The notes: a model not told the origin generated them from the sequence alone. A stretch of DNA of 34,573 nt from an uncultured Oscillospiraceae bacterium (GCA_934667815.1 CAKUMO010000025.1:1-34573); one strand, 5' to 3'. Shown: positions 1 through 8,158, counted from the stretch's first letter. Numbers and translations are program-made.

Positions 1-303
1 ACAGCGGGTATAGCCGCGCTGCCGCAGACGGTGCCAGAGCTCGATCATACCAAGCGTCGGATTCCGGCGCCGCATGTTGCCGATGAGCTTCAGCTCGGCC
101 TCCGTGTGCTGATTCGGATGGCTGTGCGGGCGTCTGCTCTGGCAGGCCAGGGACGCCACACTTCCATCCCAACGTTGTCTCCAGTAGTAGATATACGACC
201 GGCTTTTGTTGTACTTCCGGCTGGCGCGCGCGACGCCATATTTCTCTGCGTACTTCATTAGGGATTGACGATACTTCATGTCCTGTGTTATACTTTGATT
301 CAT
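1..303 (-). CDS. Transposase, N-terminal part (IS481/IS3-like, partial at window edge)
   Basis: The open frame runs from ATG at 303 to the window edge (101 codons, no stop). The translation begins MNQSITQDMKYRQ and continues with a helix-turn-helix region (KYGVARASRKYNKSRSYIYY), then WRQRWDGS, SRRPHSHPNQH and a MRRRNPTLG segment. This arrangement is typical of the DNA-binding N-terminus of DDE transposases with an rve catalytic core, which would lie outside the window. The start is supported by AAAGGAGA just upstream of the ATG. The start codon sits in one arm of a 10-bp inverted repeat, which could limit translation. Whether the intact gene is active cannot be seen. Exact IS family uncertain. 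Confidence 0.75.
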   Translation of the reverse strand, partial: MNQSITQDMKYRQSLMKYAEKYGVARASRKYNKSRSYIYYWRQRWDGSVASLACQSRRPHSHPNQHTEAELKLIGNMRRRNPTLGMIELWHRLRQRGYTRC

Positions 304-376
304 GAGGAATATGGTCTCCTTTTGTCAAGTTGTTGCGTGGTAACTCAACTTTAACACATGAGGCCCTATTCCTCAT
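1..376 (-). mobile_element. Left-truncated insertion sequence (one end only)
   Basis: The segment holds the 5' part of a transposase gene read on the minus strand and its leader. The outer boundary near 376 is inferred from a 10-bp inverted repeat (ATGAGGAATA at 302-311, TATTCCTCAT at 367-376) that brackets the leader. The other end of the element lies outside the window, so terminal inverted repeats and target duplication cannot be checked. Confidence 0.4.
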
Positions 377-402
377 ACCTTTTTTCGTTTGTCCAAGATG
401 TA

Positions 403-905
403 TTATAGTTCTACACGAATGGTCGTAAGATTTTCATTTTCCCTCTTGACATTCTCGGCACTTTGTGCTACACTGCTAGGCGAGGAAGCATTGTGTGATG
501 TGAGCGAGTCCCTCCCGCTTCGGCGGGCTGAGGACACGACGCCGCCGGCAGTGCTTCCTTCGTCTATTCTGCGGACGTTATTGATGTCGTATAGGATGTT
601 TCTGTCATTTCCTCTTGCAATATTCAGCGTTGCAGAGTATATGTTTCCCGCCGTGTCCTGAACATACGTTTTTCTATACTCCCATCCTCTGCTGTCCATC
701 CACTGGTGATTGTGTTCATCGGTGTTTTTTTCATGCTCCGAGGTTGCCAACAGCTCAGAGATATGTACAACTGCAAGCACCTTTGTATTATCGCCTTTGT
801 ACCGTGCCAGCTTGTCAATTACCCTGTGGCTGTTGTTTGCGCCGTCTTTTCTTACACGGTCATTCTCTCTTGCCAGATAAACTGTTTGCTCGTTCCCATT
901 TTCGT
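403..905 (-). pseudogene. C-terminal fragment of a large mobile-element polyvalent protein (LPD-like)
   Basis: An open frame on the minus strand ends at 403. Its last ~165 codons have a protein-like composition: FDENGNEQTVYLAREND, VVHISELLATSEHEK, HNHQWMDSRGWEYRKTY and YSATLNIARGNDRNILYDI. This resembles the end of large polyvalent proteins of conjugative elements and phages, which often carry a small barnase/EndoU-like domain followed by a polar Ser/Asn-rich tail, as here. That assignment is from memory of the family and is not certain. Upstream of about 905 the frame continues only through antisense of a deacetylase remnant, so the gene has lost its 5' part. No start codon with a ribosome site fits. 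Probably a dead fragment. Confidence 0.45.
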
Positions 906-1131
906 CGAATGTGCACAGCTCGAAGCGCTGCTTGTGCGCGTATCCGGCAGCGAGAAGGTCTGGTATGCGACCAATGCAGAAATCCACCAATATCTGTCTG
1001 CACAGAAAATGCTGAAAATCTCCGTGGACGAACGGATTATTTACAATCCAACCGCGCTCGACCTGTGGGTGGAAAAGGACAAGAAAGAGAAAATCAAGAT
1101 TCCCGCCGGTCAGACGGTTGTCCTGCCCTGA
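906..1131 (+). pseudogene. C-terminal remnant of a polysaccharide deacetylase
   Basis: About 75 codons at the end of a plus-strand open frame read QLEALLVRVSGSEKVWYATN, then AEIHQYLSAQKMLKIS, YNPTALDLWVEKD and KIPAGQTVVLP. The VWYATNxEI..Y and NPTALDLWV elements match the C-terminal part of the PF01522 (NodB-homology) polysaccharide deacetylases of Clostridia, whose full length is about 250 residues. The catalytic NodB motifs are absent. Upstream of about 906 the frame runs through antisense of an unrelated minus-strand fragment. A strong terminator follows directly, so the 3' end is native. This is a truncated, non-functional gene end left by an insertion or deletion. Confidence 0.55.
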
Positions 1132-1135
1132 CATC

Positions 1136-1170
1136 AAAAATGCACTTGCATAAAAGCAAGTGCATTTTTT
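1136..1170 (+). terminator. Rho-independent terminator of the deacetylase remnant
   Basis: A 9-bp perfect stem TGCACTTGC/GCAAGTGCA with loop ATAAAA is flanked by A5 and T6 runs, so it can work in both directions. It isolates the following two-component operon from upstream transcription. Confidence 0.85.
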
Positions 1171-1177
1171 AAGCGTG

Positions 1178-1226
1178 CTTACATTTCTGCAAGGAGCTGG
1201 CTTTTTTTCGCGCGATCCTGTATAAT
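1178..1226 (+). promoter_or_regulatory. Promoter of the two-component operon with palindromic operator
   Basis: CTTACATTTCTGCAAGG (1178-1194) contains the imperfect inverted repeat CTTACA-TTTC-TGCAAG. After 26 bp comes a good -10 box TATAAT (1221-1226). The -35 position (TGGCTT) is poor, as expected for an activated promoter. The same 17-mer, followed by the same 26-bp gap and a -10 box, occurs upstream of the surface-protein gene at 3889. The neighbouring OmpR-type regulator is the obvious candidate to bind it (inference). Confidence 0.7.
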
Positions 1227-1265
1227 TATAATGAATCTTCAAATCCGCGCGAAAGGAGCAGCGCT

Positions 1266-3194
1266 ATGAATCGTTCCGCCAAACGCCGCACGGTCTGGCT
1301 GACAGCCGTTTTTTTCGGGATCATCACGACGTTTTTTACATTCATGATTCTTGCCATGATGCCGAAGTACCAATCCAGCTCCACACGCGCGGAATTGCAG
1401 GATGCCGATCTTTCAAGGCAGACAGTTTGCCTGGACGCCTCTCTTGCGGACTTTTATCCCGGCAGGCTCTTTGACAGCAGCGACTTCTCCGAGGGCGGCT
1501 GTACCTCCGGCGATCCGAACACCAAATTTGCCACTTACCGTATCGTGCTTTCGCTGCGCCCCGGCGTGACCTACGGCCTGACCGGTCAAACCGCTACCTA
1601 CGCACAGCGCGTCTTTGTCAACGGTGAACTGCTGGCCGAGTGCGGAAAGGTCAGCGACTCCCCTGCTGATTTCACGCCGAGAACCGACTTATATACGATT
1701 TACTTTACGCCGCAGAGCGCGCAGACCGAGATCATCGTCCAGCACGCTTGGTTCAACCATCAACACGGCGCACTGCATAAGCTCTACCTTGGACAGCAGC
1801 GTGTTATATCGCGCACGGAGCGTGCACAGACGCTCTGCGACGGCCTTATCACCGGTACGTTGCTGGCCAGCGCCATCTTCTTTTTCGGCATGTTCCTGTT
1901 CTACCCCGGCAATCGCGGCATGCTGTGGTTTTCCCTCTCCGGTCTCTGCGCCGCACTGAATTATCTTATCTACGAGAGCAAGCAGATCATGGTCTTTTTT
2001 CCTCGGCTGAACTGGTATGTCGGTCATAAAATCGAGCTTTTAAGTAATGTATATTATTTCGTCTTTATCGCCCTGTTCGCCTTTTCCATGCTTCGCTGCC
2101 GCCCAAAACGATGGTTTTCCGTACTCACGTTCTCTCTTTTGGCCGCTATCAGTGTCTATTACGCGGCTGCTCCCTCCGTTTTCTATACAAGATTTACCGT
2201 ACCGATCGGCGCCGGAATGATGTTTTATGAGCTATTTGTCGTGATCGTGCTGCTTGTGCAGGTCGTGCGGGACAAGAAGCTGCGGCATCTGGATAATGTC
2301 CTTGTGTGTCTCTCGCCGGTGCTGACGCTGGCTGTATACGTCATTGAAGGTGTGACGTATTTTTCTCACATTTTCTATCTCCGTGCATACCTGATGATCC
2401 TGATGACCTTCTGCAACGCAATGGTACTGACGATCAGCTTCTCCCGCACGGAGCGCAGGCTCAGCGAGGCGCAGCGGCGCGAGCTGGAAATCGCGGAGGA
2501 AAACGCGATGCTCGAAAAACTCAACAGCCTGAAAAGTGACTTTTTGCGGAATCTCGCGCACGAGATGAAAACGCCCCTGACCGTCATGAGCGGCTATGCC
2601 CAGTTGACCGAGCGTCAACTCCGCAAAAATGCGGTCAACGAGGAGACCACCGATAATCTGGAGACCATCGCGCGCGAGGCCGGACGTCTCTCGGATATGG
2701 TCACGCAGCTTCTGGATGTGACCTATCACGGTGCGGGATCGACCGAGCGCACGCACTTCCGCCCGGAAGAGCTGCTGCGCGACGCAGCGGCAGTCTGCCG
2801 CCCGGTGCTGCAAAAGAACGGCAACCGCCTGCGGCTTTCCTGCGAGAGCTGGACGAGCTTGCTTGCAAACAAAGAATCGCTCTTGCAGGTGCTCATCAAT
2901 TTGGCCATCAACTCCGGCAAGCACACGCTGAACGGGGAGGTTATTTTTGCCGCCAGCGACGTGCAGAATGCGGTCGCCTTTTCCGTCACGGACAACGGCT
3001 CAGGTATTGACGAGGCAGACCTGCCGCACATCTTTGAGCGCGGCTATGGCACGGACGGCGGCAACGGCCTCGGTCTGACGATCTGCCGCGACATCATCGA
3101 ATCCATGGGCGGACACATTGCCGTCGAGCAGACCGGCACATCCGGTACGACCATTCGATTCACCGTTCCGATTGAAAAGGAGGCGCACGTGTGA
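1266..3194 (+). CDS. Membrane sensor histidine kinase with 7TM (DISM-type) receptor region
   Basis: A 642-residue sensor kinase in the cytoplasmic membrane. One N-terminal helix (about 9-32) precedes an extracellular beta-rich region (about 40-185, with VFVNGELLAECGKVSDSP, resembling the jelly-roll of 7TMR-DISM receptors). A block of several hydrophobic helices follows (about 190-395), then a short coiled linker. The HisKA domain carries the phospho-accepting H432 in LAHEMKTPL. The HATPase domain shows N549 in LAINSGKH, DNGSG at 576-580 and GNGLGL at 599-604, so all catalytic boxes are present. The start ATG follows AAAGGAG. The last codons overlap the response regulator by four bases (GTGA), indicating translational coupling. 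The sugar-binding-like ectodomain suggests it senses a soluble ligand or envelope glycan; the signal is unknown. Confidence 0.92.
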   Translation: MNRSAKRRTVWLTAVFFGIITTFFTFMILAMMPKYQSSSTRAELQDADLSRQTVCLDASLADFYPGRLFDSSDFSEGGCTSGDPNTKFATYRIVLSLRPGVTYGLTGQTATYAQRVFVNGELLAECGKVSDSPADFTPRTDLYTIYFTPQSAQTEIIVQHAWFNHQHGALHKLYLGQQRVISRTERAQTLCDGLITGTLLASAIFFFGMFLFYPGNRGMLWFSLSGLCAALNYLIYESKQIMVFFPRLNWYVGHKIELLSNVYYFVFIALFAFSMLRCRPKRWFSVLTFSLLAAISVYYAAAPSVFYTRFTVPIGAGMMFYELFVVIVLLVQVVRDKKLRHLDNVLVCLSPVLTLAVYVIEGVTYFSHIFYLRAYLMILMTFCNAMVLTISFSRTERRLSEAQRRELEIAEENAMLEKLNSLKSDFLRNLAHEMKTPLTVMSGYAQLTERQLRKNAVNEETTDNLETIAREAGRLSDMVTQLLDVTYHGAGSTERTHFRPEELLRDAAAVCRPVLQKNGNRLRLSCESWTSLLANKESLLQVLINLAINSGKHTLNGEVIFAASDVQNAVAFSVTDNGSGIDEADLPHIFERGYGTDGGNGLGLTICRDIIESMGGHIAVEQTGTSGTTIRFTVPIEKEAHV

Positions 3195-3859
3195 ACACCA
3201 TTTTACTGGTTGAGGACAACCCGCACATTATGAAGATCAACCATACCTCGCTCATGATGGAGGGCTACCGCGTGCTTCAGGCGACAAACGCGGCAGAGTG
3301 CCTGAATATGTTGGAGCAGCATGATATTGACCTGATTGTGCTCGACATTATGCTGCCCGACGGTAACGGCGTTGAGCTGTGTTCGCAGATCAAGCACCGA
3401 TATGAAATCCCGATTCTGTTCCTTTCCGCGCTCGGAGATAATCAGGACGTGATCGCCGCACTTCGTGCGGGCGGCGACGATTATCTGCCCAAGCCCTACG
3501 ACATCAACGTGCTGATCGCACGCGTGGAGGCACGTCTGCGCACTTCGCATCAGGAAAAGCGCTTTTTCCGCTTTGGCACACTGCGCTTTGACACCGCTGC
3601 GCGAATTGCCTTCTGCCGTGAGGACGAGCTGTCACTGACGCAGAAAGAGTTTTCCCTCCTGCTGCAGCTTGCGCGATGCAACGGGCAGCTCATTTCCAAG
3701 GAGGAGCTTTATGAGAGCGTCTGGGGACGCGCCCTGGGCGGCGACAGTACCGCGCTCTACACTGCCGTTTCCCGCCTCAATGCAAAGCTGGCGGAAGAAA
3801 ATGCGCAGATCACCATTGCCTACCTCCGCGGACGCGGCTATTTGCTGGAATCTATTTAA
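3191..3859 (+). CDS. OmpR/PhoB-family response regulator
   Basis: A 222-residue DNA-binding partner of the preceding kinase. The receiver domain (1-115) has acidic D9, phospho-acceptor D52 (VLDIMLPDG), S79 and K101 (LPKPYD). The C-terminal winged helix (about 125-222) has LSLTQKEFSLLLQLA and ends with AYLRGRGYLL, typical of the family. It starts at GTG 3191, inside the kinase stop region; no other start fits the receiver fold. The gene is closed by a terminator and followed 110 bp later by the surface-protein gene, whose promoter shares an operator-like palindrome with the promoter of this operon. That suggests autoregulation and direct control of the surface protein. Confidence 0.93.
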   Translation: MNTILLVEDNPHIMKINHTSLMMEGYRVLQATNAAECLNMLEQHDIDLIVLDIMLPDGNGVELCSQIKHRYEIPILFLSALGDNQDVIAALRAGGDDYLPKPYDINVLIARVEARLRTSHQEKRFFRFGTLRFDTAARIAFCREDELSLTQKEFSLLLQLARCNGQLISKEELYESVWGRALGGDSTALYTAVSRLNAKLAEENAQITIAYLRGRGYLLESI

Positions 3860-3888
3860 TGGGGCTCTGATTTTCAGAGTCCCATTTT
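3858..3888 (+). terminator. Terminator after the response regulator
   Basis: A hairpin ATGGGGCTCTG / CAGAGTCCCAT with loop ATTTT, one unpaired or mismatched base and a following TTTTCTT tract begins right at the stop codon of the regulator. It separates the regulator transcript from the next promoter. Confidence 0.75.
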
Positions 3889-3937
3889 CTTACATTTCTG
3901 CAAGGCTTTGTTTCTCTGCCCGATTATCGTGTATACT
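3889..3937 (+). promoter_or_regulatory. Promoter of the surface-protein gene with palindromic operator
   Basis: CTTACATTTCTGCAAGG (3889-3905) is identical over 17 bp to the element at 1178-1194. The -10 box TATACT (3932-3937) follows after exactly 26 bp, as in the other promoter. The -35 position (TGTTTC) is poor. Sequence between and after the two elements differs, so the identity is not a recent duplication of the whole region and points to a shared binding site. Confidence 0.7.
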
Positions 3938-3969
3938 GTGTACGATAAAACCACAGGAGGTTATAGATC

Positions 3970-6900
3970 ATGAACAGAAAGAAGGTCAAGCGGATTGTCT
4001 CGCGCGGCATTGCGGCACTGCTCAGCCTCGTAATGATCCTCGTGCTGCTGCCCTACACGGTTCTGGCAGAAAACGAGACCGCGCCCACGGCGCCGCAGCC
4101 GGCCGACCAGCGGTTCAGCAGCATTCTCGATCCCGGCAAGCCTTCGGGTTACTCCGAAACCATGGCCAATCCCTACGGCTACCCGCAGGGACAGAGCTTC
4201 ATGCTTTCGGAGCAAAATGAACTGCTGCTCTACTACACGTTCAATGCTACCGATCAGCCGCAGCATAAATACACTGCGTGGTACGATCATTATGAAAAGG
4301 GCCGCGGCACAAGCCTGCGTGACAACAAGGACGGCTTTGGCAGCTATGGCATGTATTCGGACACCAAAGCCTATGCCTACGTCGCGGCAGTGGCCTTCAA
4401 CCCAAACGGTACCGGCCGCAACGACCATGTTGCTTATCTCGGCTATGAAAACACCGGCGACAAGGGCTTCTATCTCTGGGTCATGAACACCGCGAACGGT
4501 CAGCAGTATGGACCGGTGCGCGTGAGCAATGCCTCCTGCGGCTGGTTGGACAGCAAAAGCGCCGACCTCTACGCGGGCAGTAATTTCTTCAACATCGTTG
4601 CAGGCGACTTTGATGCCGACGGAAAAGACGATCTGGTCGTCAGCATCGTCGATGACAAGGACAATTACGGTCTGACGCAGATTCGCTTCTCCGGGGGCAA
4701 CTTCACGCAGGTCATGACGAGCAGCAAGCGTCTGCTGCACCCGATCTATCAGTCTCTCGCCTCCAAGATCGACTTTGGCCGAAACGACAACGCATCGAAC
4801 AAGCTGGCAATGGATCTGGCCGTCGGCGATTTCAATGGAGACGGCGTGGAGGATCTCGTCGTCCTCTCCTACCCGAATCTCGGCAACGTACTCAACGATT
4901 CCAAGGATTTCACCGATCTGCGCTTCGGCGTACCTTATCTCAGTGTGGCCTATGGCAAGACGGGTGTCAGGAGTCTGTCTGACAGCTCGACCGCCTCGGC
5001 CTATCTTGACGCTGGCCAGCAGGAACTGTACATTGTCAACGTTCCGACTACCGTCGATCACGCCACCATGTTTTGCAGCGCGGTCGCGGCGGGAGACATT
5101 AACGGCGACGGACGTGACGAGATTCTGACTGCCGGTTATGAGGGCTTCGTCGGAGAGACGAATAAGGGTAACCTGAACTATTATCCGTTCTCTGACAAGC
5201 ATCTGCTTTATGGCTCTTTCACGGCCTCGGGCGGCAGTCTGACGAATATCGAATACACCCTGCTGGAGATGAACGCCTGGACGGCACATGCAAACGGCAA
5301 GACCGACCCGGTCGGTCCGAAGCTCTCCGTCGAAGCCGTAGCCGTGGACGGCAAGGCCGCGCGCGAACGCATCTTCATCAGCGGTGATATCTACAAGTGT
5401 CAGCCCGGCAGCAACAAGCTCCTCATTCAGCCGAGCAGCACCCGGGAGGATGTCAAGGAATCTCCAATCACTCTGAGTTATTTCAAGTCCGCAGACAAGA
5501 ATGTGAAGGGCGATACCGTCGGCAAGAGCTACATTGCCTCGACCGCCGTTGGAAATTTTGAAGAAACAAAGGAAGGCCGCGAGCAGCTCGCCTATGTCGT
5601 CGGCCTGCAAAGCTCGGACAGAAAGCACAAATATTCCTTCTCCGTCCATATCGCGGGCGGCAACGAGTATCAGGACGATACGGCAAAGAATTATTACTGC
5701 GCGACCGGTGATTACATCTTTTACAGTCAGGAGTTTAATCTGGGCAGGCGGACGAACTGCGTCATCGCAGCCGTGGATCGCGACAACGACGGCATTGTCG
5801 CCAGCTACCGCAATGCGTCCTACGCGTGGAGCGATCCGAATGTTCGCGCCATTTTGCAGGCCTCGCCCTATTTTGCAGAGTTAAAGGACAGTGAAAATGA
5901 CTTTTTAAACGATACACCGGAGACGCACTACTCTACATCCGTGACCTATTCCTTTGAGACCGCCAGCACGAACTCCGTGTCCTTCGGCGCGGGCTTTGCG
6001 GGCGAAGCTGCGGGTGCAGCCGGGCCGGCGTTTGAGCTTCAGGCCGGCTATGCCATGGACTGGTCGGAGACATTCACAAAAACGCTGGAAACCAGCGTCA
6101 CGAACACCTTCACTGCGGGCTTCTATGACACGGTCATCCTCTACCGTACACCGGTCTTTGTTTACAGCTACGACATTTCCTACCGCGACCAGAACGGGAA
6201 AACACAGACCGAAATTCTGCAAATTTCAATCCCGAAAGCGCCGCGCTATGAGCAGCTATCCATCGGGCGGTACAACGAATTCGTGGATTATTATAACGCT
6301 ATGCTCTTGGAAACAGGAACAAAGCAGGGCCTTTCCGAAGAAAAGTGCGCGGAATCCTATCTGCAAAGGCTCTCGGACGACCTCTACCTCGGCTCGGAGG
6401 GTGATCCTTACGGCTACTATCTGGATGATATTTCAGGCGGCCTGAATCCCCTGCCAGAGCAATACGGCCTACTTATGAAGCTGACAAACAATGCAGGACA
6501 GAACAGCGCGGAATACACCTTCGATCAGAGTGAGGGCAAGACTGAGGAAACTGCGCACGGCTTCACATTCGACCTGACCGTCACCTTTGGCCTTGACATC
6601 GGCGCGGTCAAAGCGCGTGCGGGAGGCTATGTCAGTCTGGAATACATGCACGGTCACTCAACCAGCACAACCAATGGCACCGGTACGTCCTTCGGCGGCA
6701 CGGTCGCAGGCATCGACGGCAACGCCATGCAGCAGGCAGGCATCAATCCGGACGGATGGAGCTTTAACTGGCGTCTGGCGCGCTGGCGCTCGAACCTCAC
6801 CGATGTCTCCGACAAAAACAAGGGCAAGGTTCCGATCATTGGCTATGTGCTCAGTAATGTGCAGTCGCCGCCCTTGCCGGTGAAAGATCTGACGCTGGAA

Positions 6901-8067
6901 TTTACGCGTTCGAATGAAAATGCGGAGCTGTATTTCGATCTGCAATGGCAGTGCGGCGACGACGCATCCTCCGGCCGTCCGAGCACAGCAGGCTATCGAA
7001 TTTATCTCTACGACCCGGCGGAAAACCAATATAAACTACTTGAAACGGTCGAGGGCGCGCTCAACACGAGCCATCGTTTCACGGATTTTTACGATGGCCG
7101 CGAGTATTACAGCTTCATGGTCACGGCATACTCCGAGGCTTCCTTCACCGCGCCGAGTCTGGAGAGTGTCCCGCGCTTTGAGACCTATTATATGTCCACG
7201 TCGGAAATCAGCATTCTGAAGATCGTCAAAACCGGCAGTGAAGGATTGACGGACACCTATACCATTTATTTTGCCAACGGTACTACGCAGACCTTCACCG
7301 TCACGAACGGTAACGGCGTGGCCTCCATTGAACTACTGTCCACGGACATGGAAACCGGAATTGACACCTATCAAATCACCTTTACCGACGGCAGCACAAC
7401 GACCTTTACCGTGAAAAACGGTGAAAAGGGCGAGCAAGGCGAAACCGGTGAGACCGGCGTCGGTATCGACCGCATTGAAAAGCTGCGCTCCGAAGGCAAC
7501 GTGGACTATTATGCCGTTTACCTTACGGACGGAACGTTCTATACCTTCCCTGTCGCCAACGGCATCGACGGTAAGGACGGGAAAGACGGCATCAATGGCA
7601 AAGATGGCATTGATGGAAAAGACGGCAAAGACGGTCAGGATGGAAACGATGGTGTTGACGGTCAGAACGGTCTTGACGGCCGCGATGGGCAGAATGGCGT
7701 CGACGGAAAAAACGGTACCAACGGAACTAACGGCCTTGACGGCCGCGACGGCAAGGACGGAATGAACGGTCTCGACGGTGCAGACGGCGTCGGCATTTCG
7801 GACATCCGCATCGATGAGAGCGGCAGCTTCCTGTTTACGCTCACGGACGGCCGCGTTGTGAACGCCGGCGTTTCGCCGGAAAACAATGCGCAGGCCGAGG
7901 CTCTTGCCGCGCTGCAAGCCCGGCTTGGAGAGCTGGAAGGACAGCAGCAGTCGTATCGCACACTCGCCTATCTCGGTCTGATTCTGGCGTGCATCAGTTT
8001 GGCTTGGCAGTTGATCTCCCTCATTATTGAGCTGGCCAGGAAAAAAGAAACGAAAATAGCGGTATAA
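3970..8067 (+). CDS. Large secreted, membrane-anchored surface protein with FG-GAP, Fn3 and collagen-like regions
   Basis: A 1365-residue protein with a Sec signal peptide (residues 1-33, cleavage after VLA). FG-GAP/VCBS-type calcium-loop repeats are visible near 212 (DFDADGKDDLVV), 286 (DFNGDGVEDLVV), 375 (DINGDGRDEIL) and 602 (DRDNDG), suggesting an N-terminal beta-propeller. A Gly/Ala-rich, Ser/Thr-rich amphipathic segment follows (about 656-720), recalling pore-forming toxin strands but not assignable. A fibronectin-III-like domain lies at about 968-1074. Two ~40-residue TYTIYFANGTT-like repeats come next, and after a third, related segment there are 25 uninterrupted Gly-X-Asp/Asn triplets (about 1198-1273). 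A short coiled coil, one TM helix (about 1333-1355) and a basic tail (ARKKETK) anchor it. There is no LPXTG motif. The ribosome site AGGAGG supports the start. Likely an adhesin or envelope-spanning stalk protein controlled by the adjacent two-component system; the ligand is unknown. Confidence 0.85.
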   Translation: MNRKKVKRIVSRGIAALLSLVMILVLLPYTVLAENETAPTAPQPADQRFSSILDPGKPSGYSETMANPYGYPQGQSFMLSEQNELLLYYTFNATDQPQHKYTAWYDHYEKGRGTSLRDNKDGFGSYGMYSDTKAYAYVAAVAFNPNGTGRNDHVAYLGYENTGDKGFYLWVMNTANGQQYGPVRVSNASCGWLDSKSADLYAGSNFFNIVAGDFDADGKDDLVVSIVDDKDNYGLTQIRFSGGNFTQVMTSSKRLLHPIYQSLASKIDFGRNDNASNKLAMDLAVGDFNGDGVEDLVVLSYPNLGNVLNDSKDFTDLRFGVPYLSVAYGKTGVRSLSDSSTASAYLDAGQQELYIVNVPTTVDHATMFCSAVAAGDINGDGRDEILTAGYEGFVGETNKGNLNYYPFSDKHLLYGSFTASGGSLTNIEYTLLEMNAWTAHANGKTDPVGPKLSVEAVAVDGKAARERIFISGDIYKCQPGSNKLLIQPSSTREDVKESPITLSYFKSADKNVKGDTVGKSYIASTAVGNFEETKEGREQLAYVVGLQSSDRKHKYSFSVHIAGGNEYQDDTAKNYYCATGDYIFYSQEFNLGRRTNCVIAAVDRDNDGIVASYRNASYAWSDPNVRAILQASPYFAELKDSENDFLNDTPETHYSTSVTYSFETASTNSVSFGAGFAGEAAGAAGPAFELQAGYAMDWSETFTKTLETSVTNTFTAGFYDTVILYRTPVFVYSYDISYRDQNGKTQTEILQISIPKAPRYEQLSIGRYNEFVDYYNAMLLETGTKQGLSEEKCAESYLQRLSDDLYLGSEGDPYGYYLDDISGGLNPLPEQYGLLMKLTNNAGQNSAEYTFDQSEGKTEETAHGFTFDLTVTFGLDIGAVKARAGGYVSLEYMHGHSTSTTNGTGTSFGGTVAGIDGNAMQQAGINPDGWSFNWRLARWRSNLTDVSDKNKGKVPIIGYVLSNVQSPPLPVKDLTLEFTRSNENAELYFDLQWQCGDDASSGRPSTAGYRIYLYDPAENQYKLLETVEGALNTSHRFTDFYDGREYYSFMVTAYSEASFTAPSLESVPRFETYYMSTSEISILKIVKTGSEGLTDTYTIYFANGTTQTFTVTNGNGVASIELLSTDMETGIDTYQITFTDGSTTTFTVKNGEKGEQGETGETGVGIDRIEKLRSEGNVDYYAVYLTDGTFYTFPVANGIDGKDGKDGINGKDGIDGKDGKDGQDGNDGVDGQNGLDGRDGQNGVDGKNGTNGTNGLDGRDGKDGMNGLDGADGVGISDIRIDESGSFLFTLTDGRVVNAGVSPENNAQAEALAALQARLGELEGQQQSYRTLAYLGLILACISLAWQLISLIIELARKKETKIAV
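7561..7788 (+). repeat. Collagen-like Gly-X-Asp/Asn coding repeat
   Basis: The 9-bp-periodic DNA encodes 25 consecutive Gly-X-Y triplets within the surface protein. Every Y position is Asp or Asn; X is mostly Ile, Lys, Leu, Val, Gln, Arg or Thr, and there is no proline. A second short run (GEK GEQ GET GET) sits at about 7426-7458. Such tracts form triple-helical stalks in bacterial surface proteins and can vary in length between strains. Confidence 0.85.
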
Positions 8068-8070
8068 TCC

Positions 8071-8131
8071 ATGGGCAGAGCATTGTGCTCTGCCCATTCA
8101 GCTTGTCAAAAAAGTCCCTTTGGACTTTTTT
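8071..8131. terminator. Two hairpins downstream of the surface-protein gene
   Basis: The first is an 11-bp perfect stem ATGGGCAGAGC/GCTCTGCCCAT (8071-8097) without a T tract. The second is AAAAAAGTCC/GGACTTTTTT (8108-8131), a classic intrinsic terminator that could act on both strands. Together they separate the convergent surface-protein and addA genes. Confidence 0.8.
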
Positions 8132-8158
8132 AACAGTCTGTCCATTTTCAAATTTTAA

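Noticed and set aside
1136..1194. Terminator hairpin and following palindrome read together as a riboswitch
   Set aside because: The hairpin is a simple terminator of the upstream gene and the palindrome lies upstream of the -10 box, so it is not transcribed as a leader.
3961..5649. 562-codon open frame on the minus strand
   Set aside because: Antisense to the surface-protein gene; valine- and isoleucine-rich reverse reading of a conserved frame, with no motif and no start signal.
7561..7788. Short-period repeat considered as a CRISPR-like array
   Set aside because: The 9-bp period is in frame and encodes Gly-X-Asp/Asn triplets; there are no spacers.
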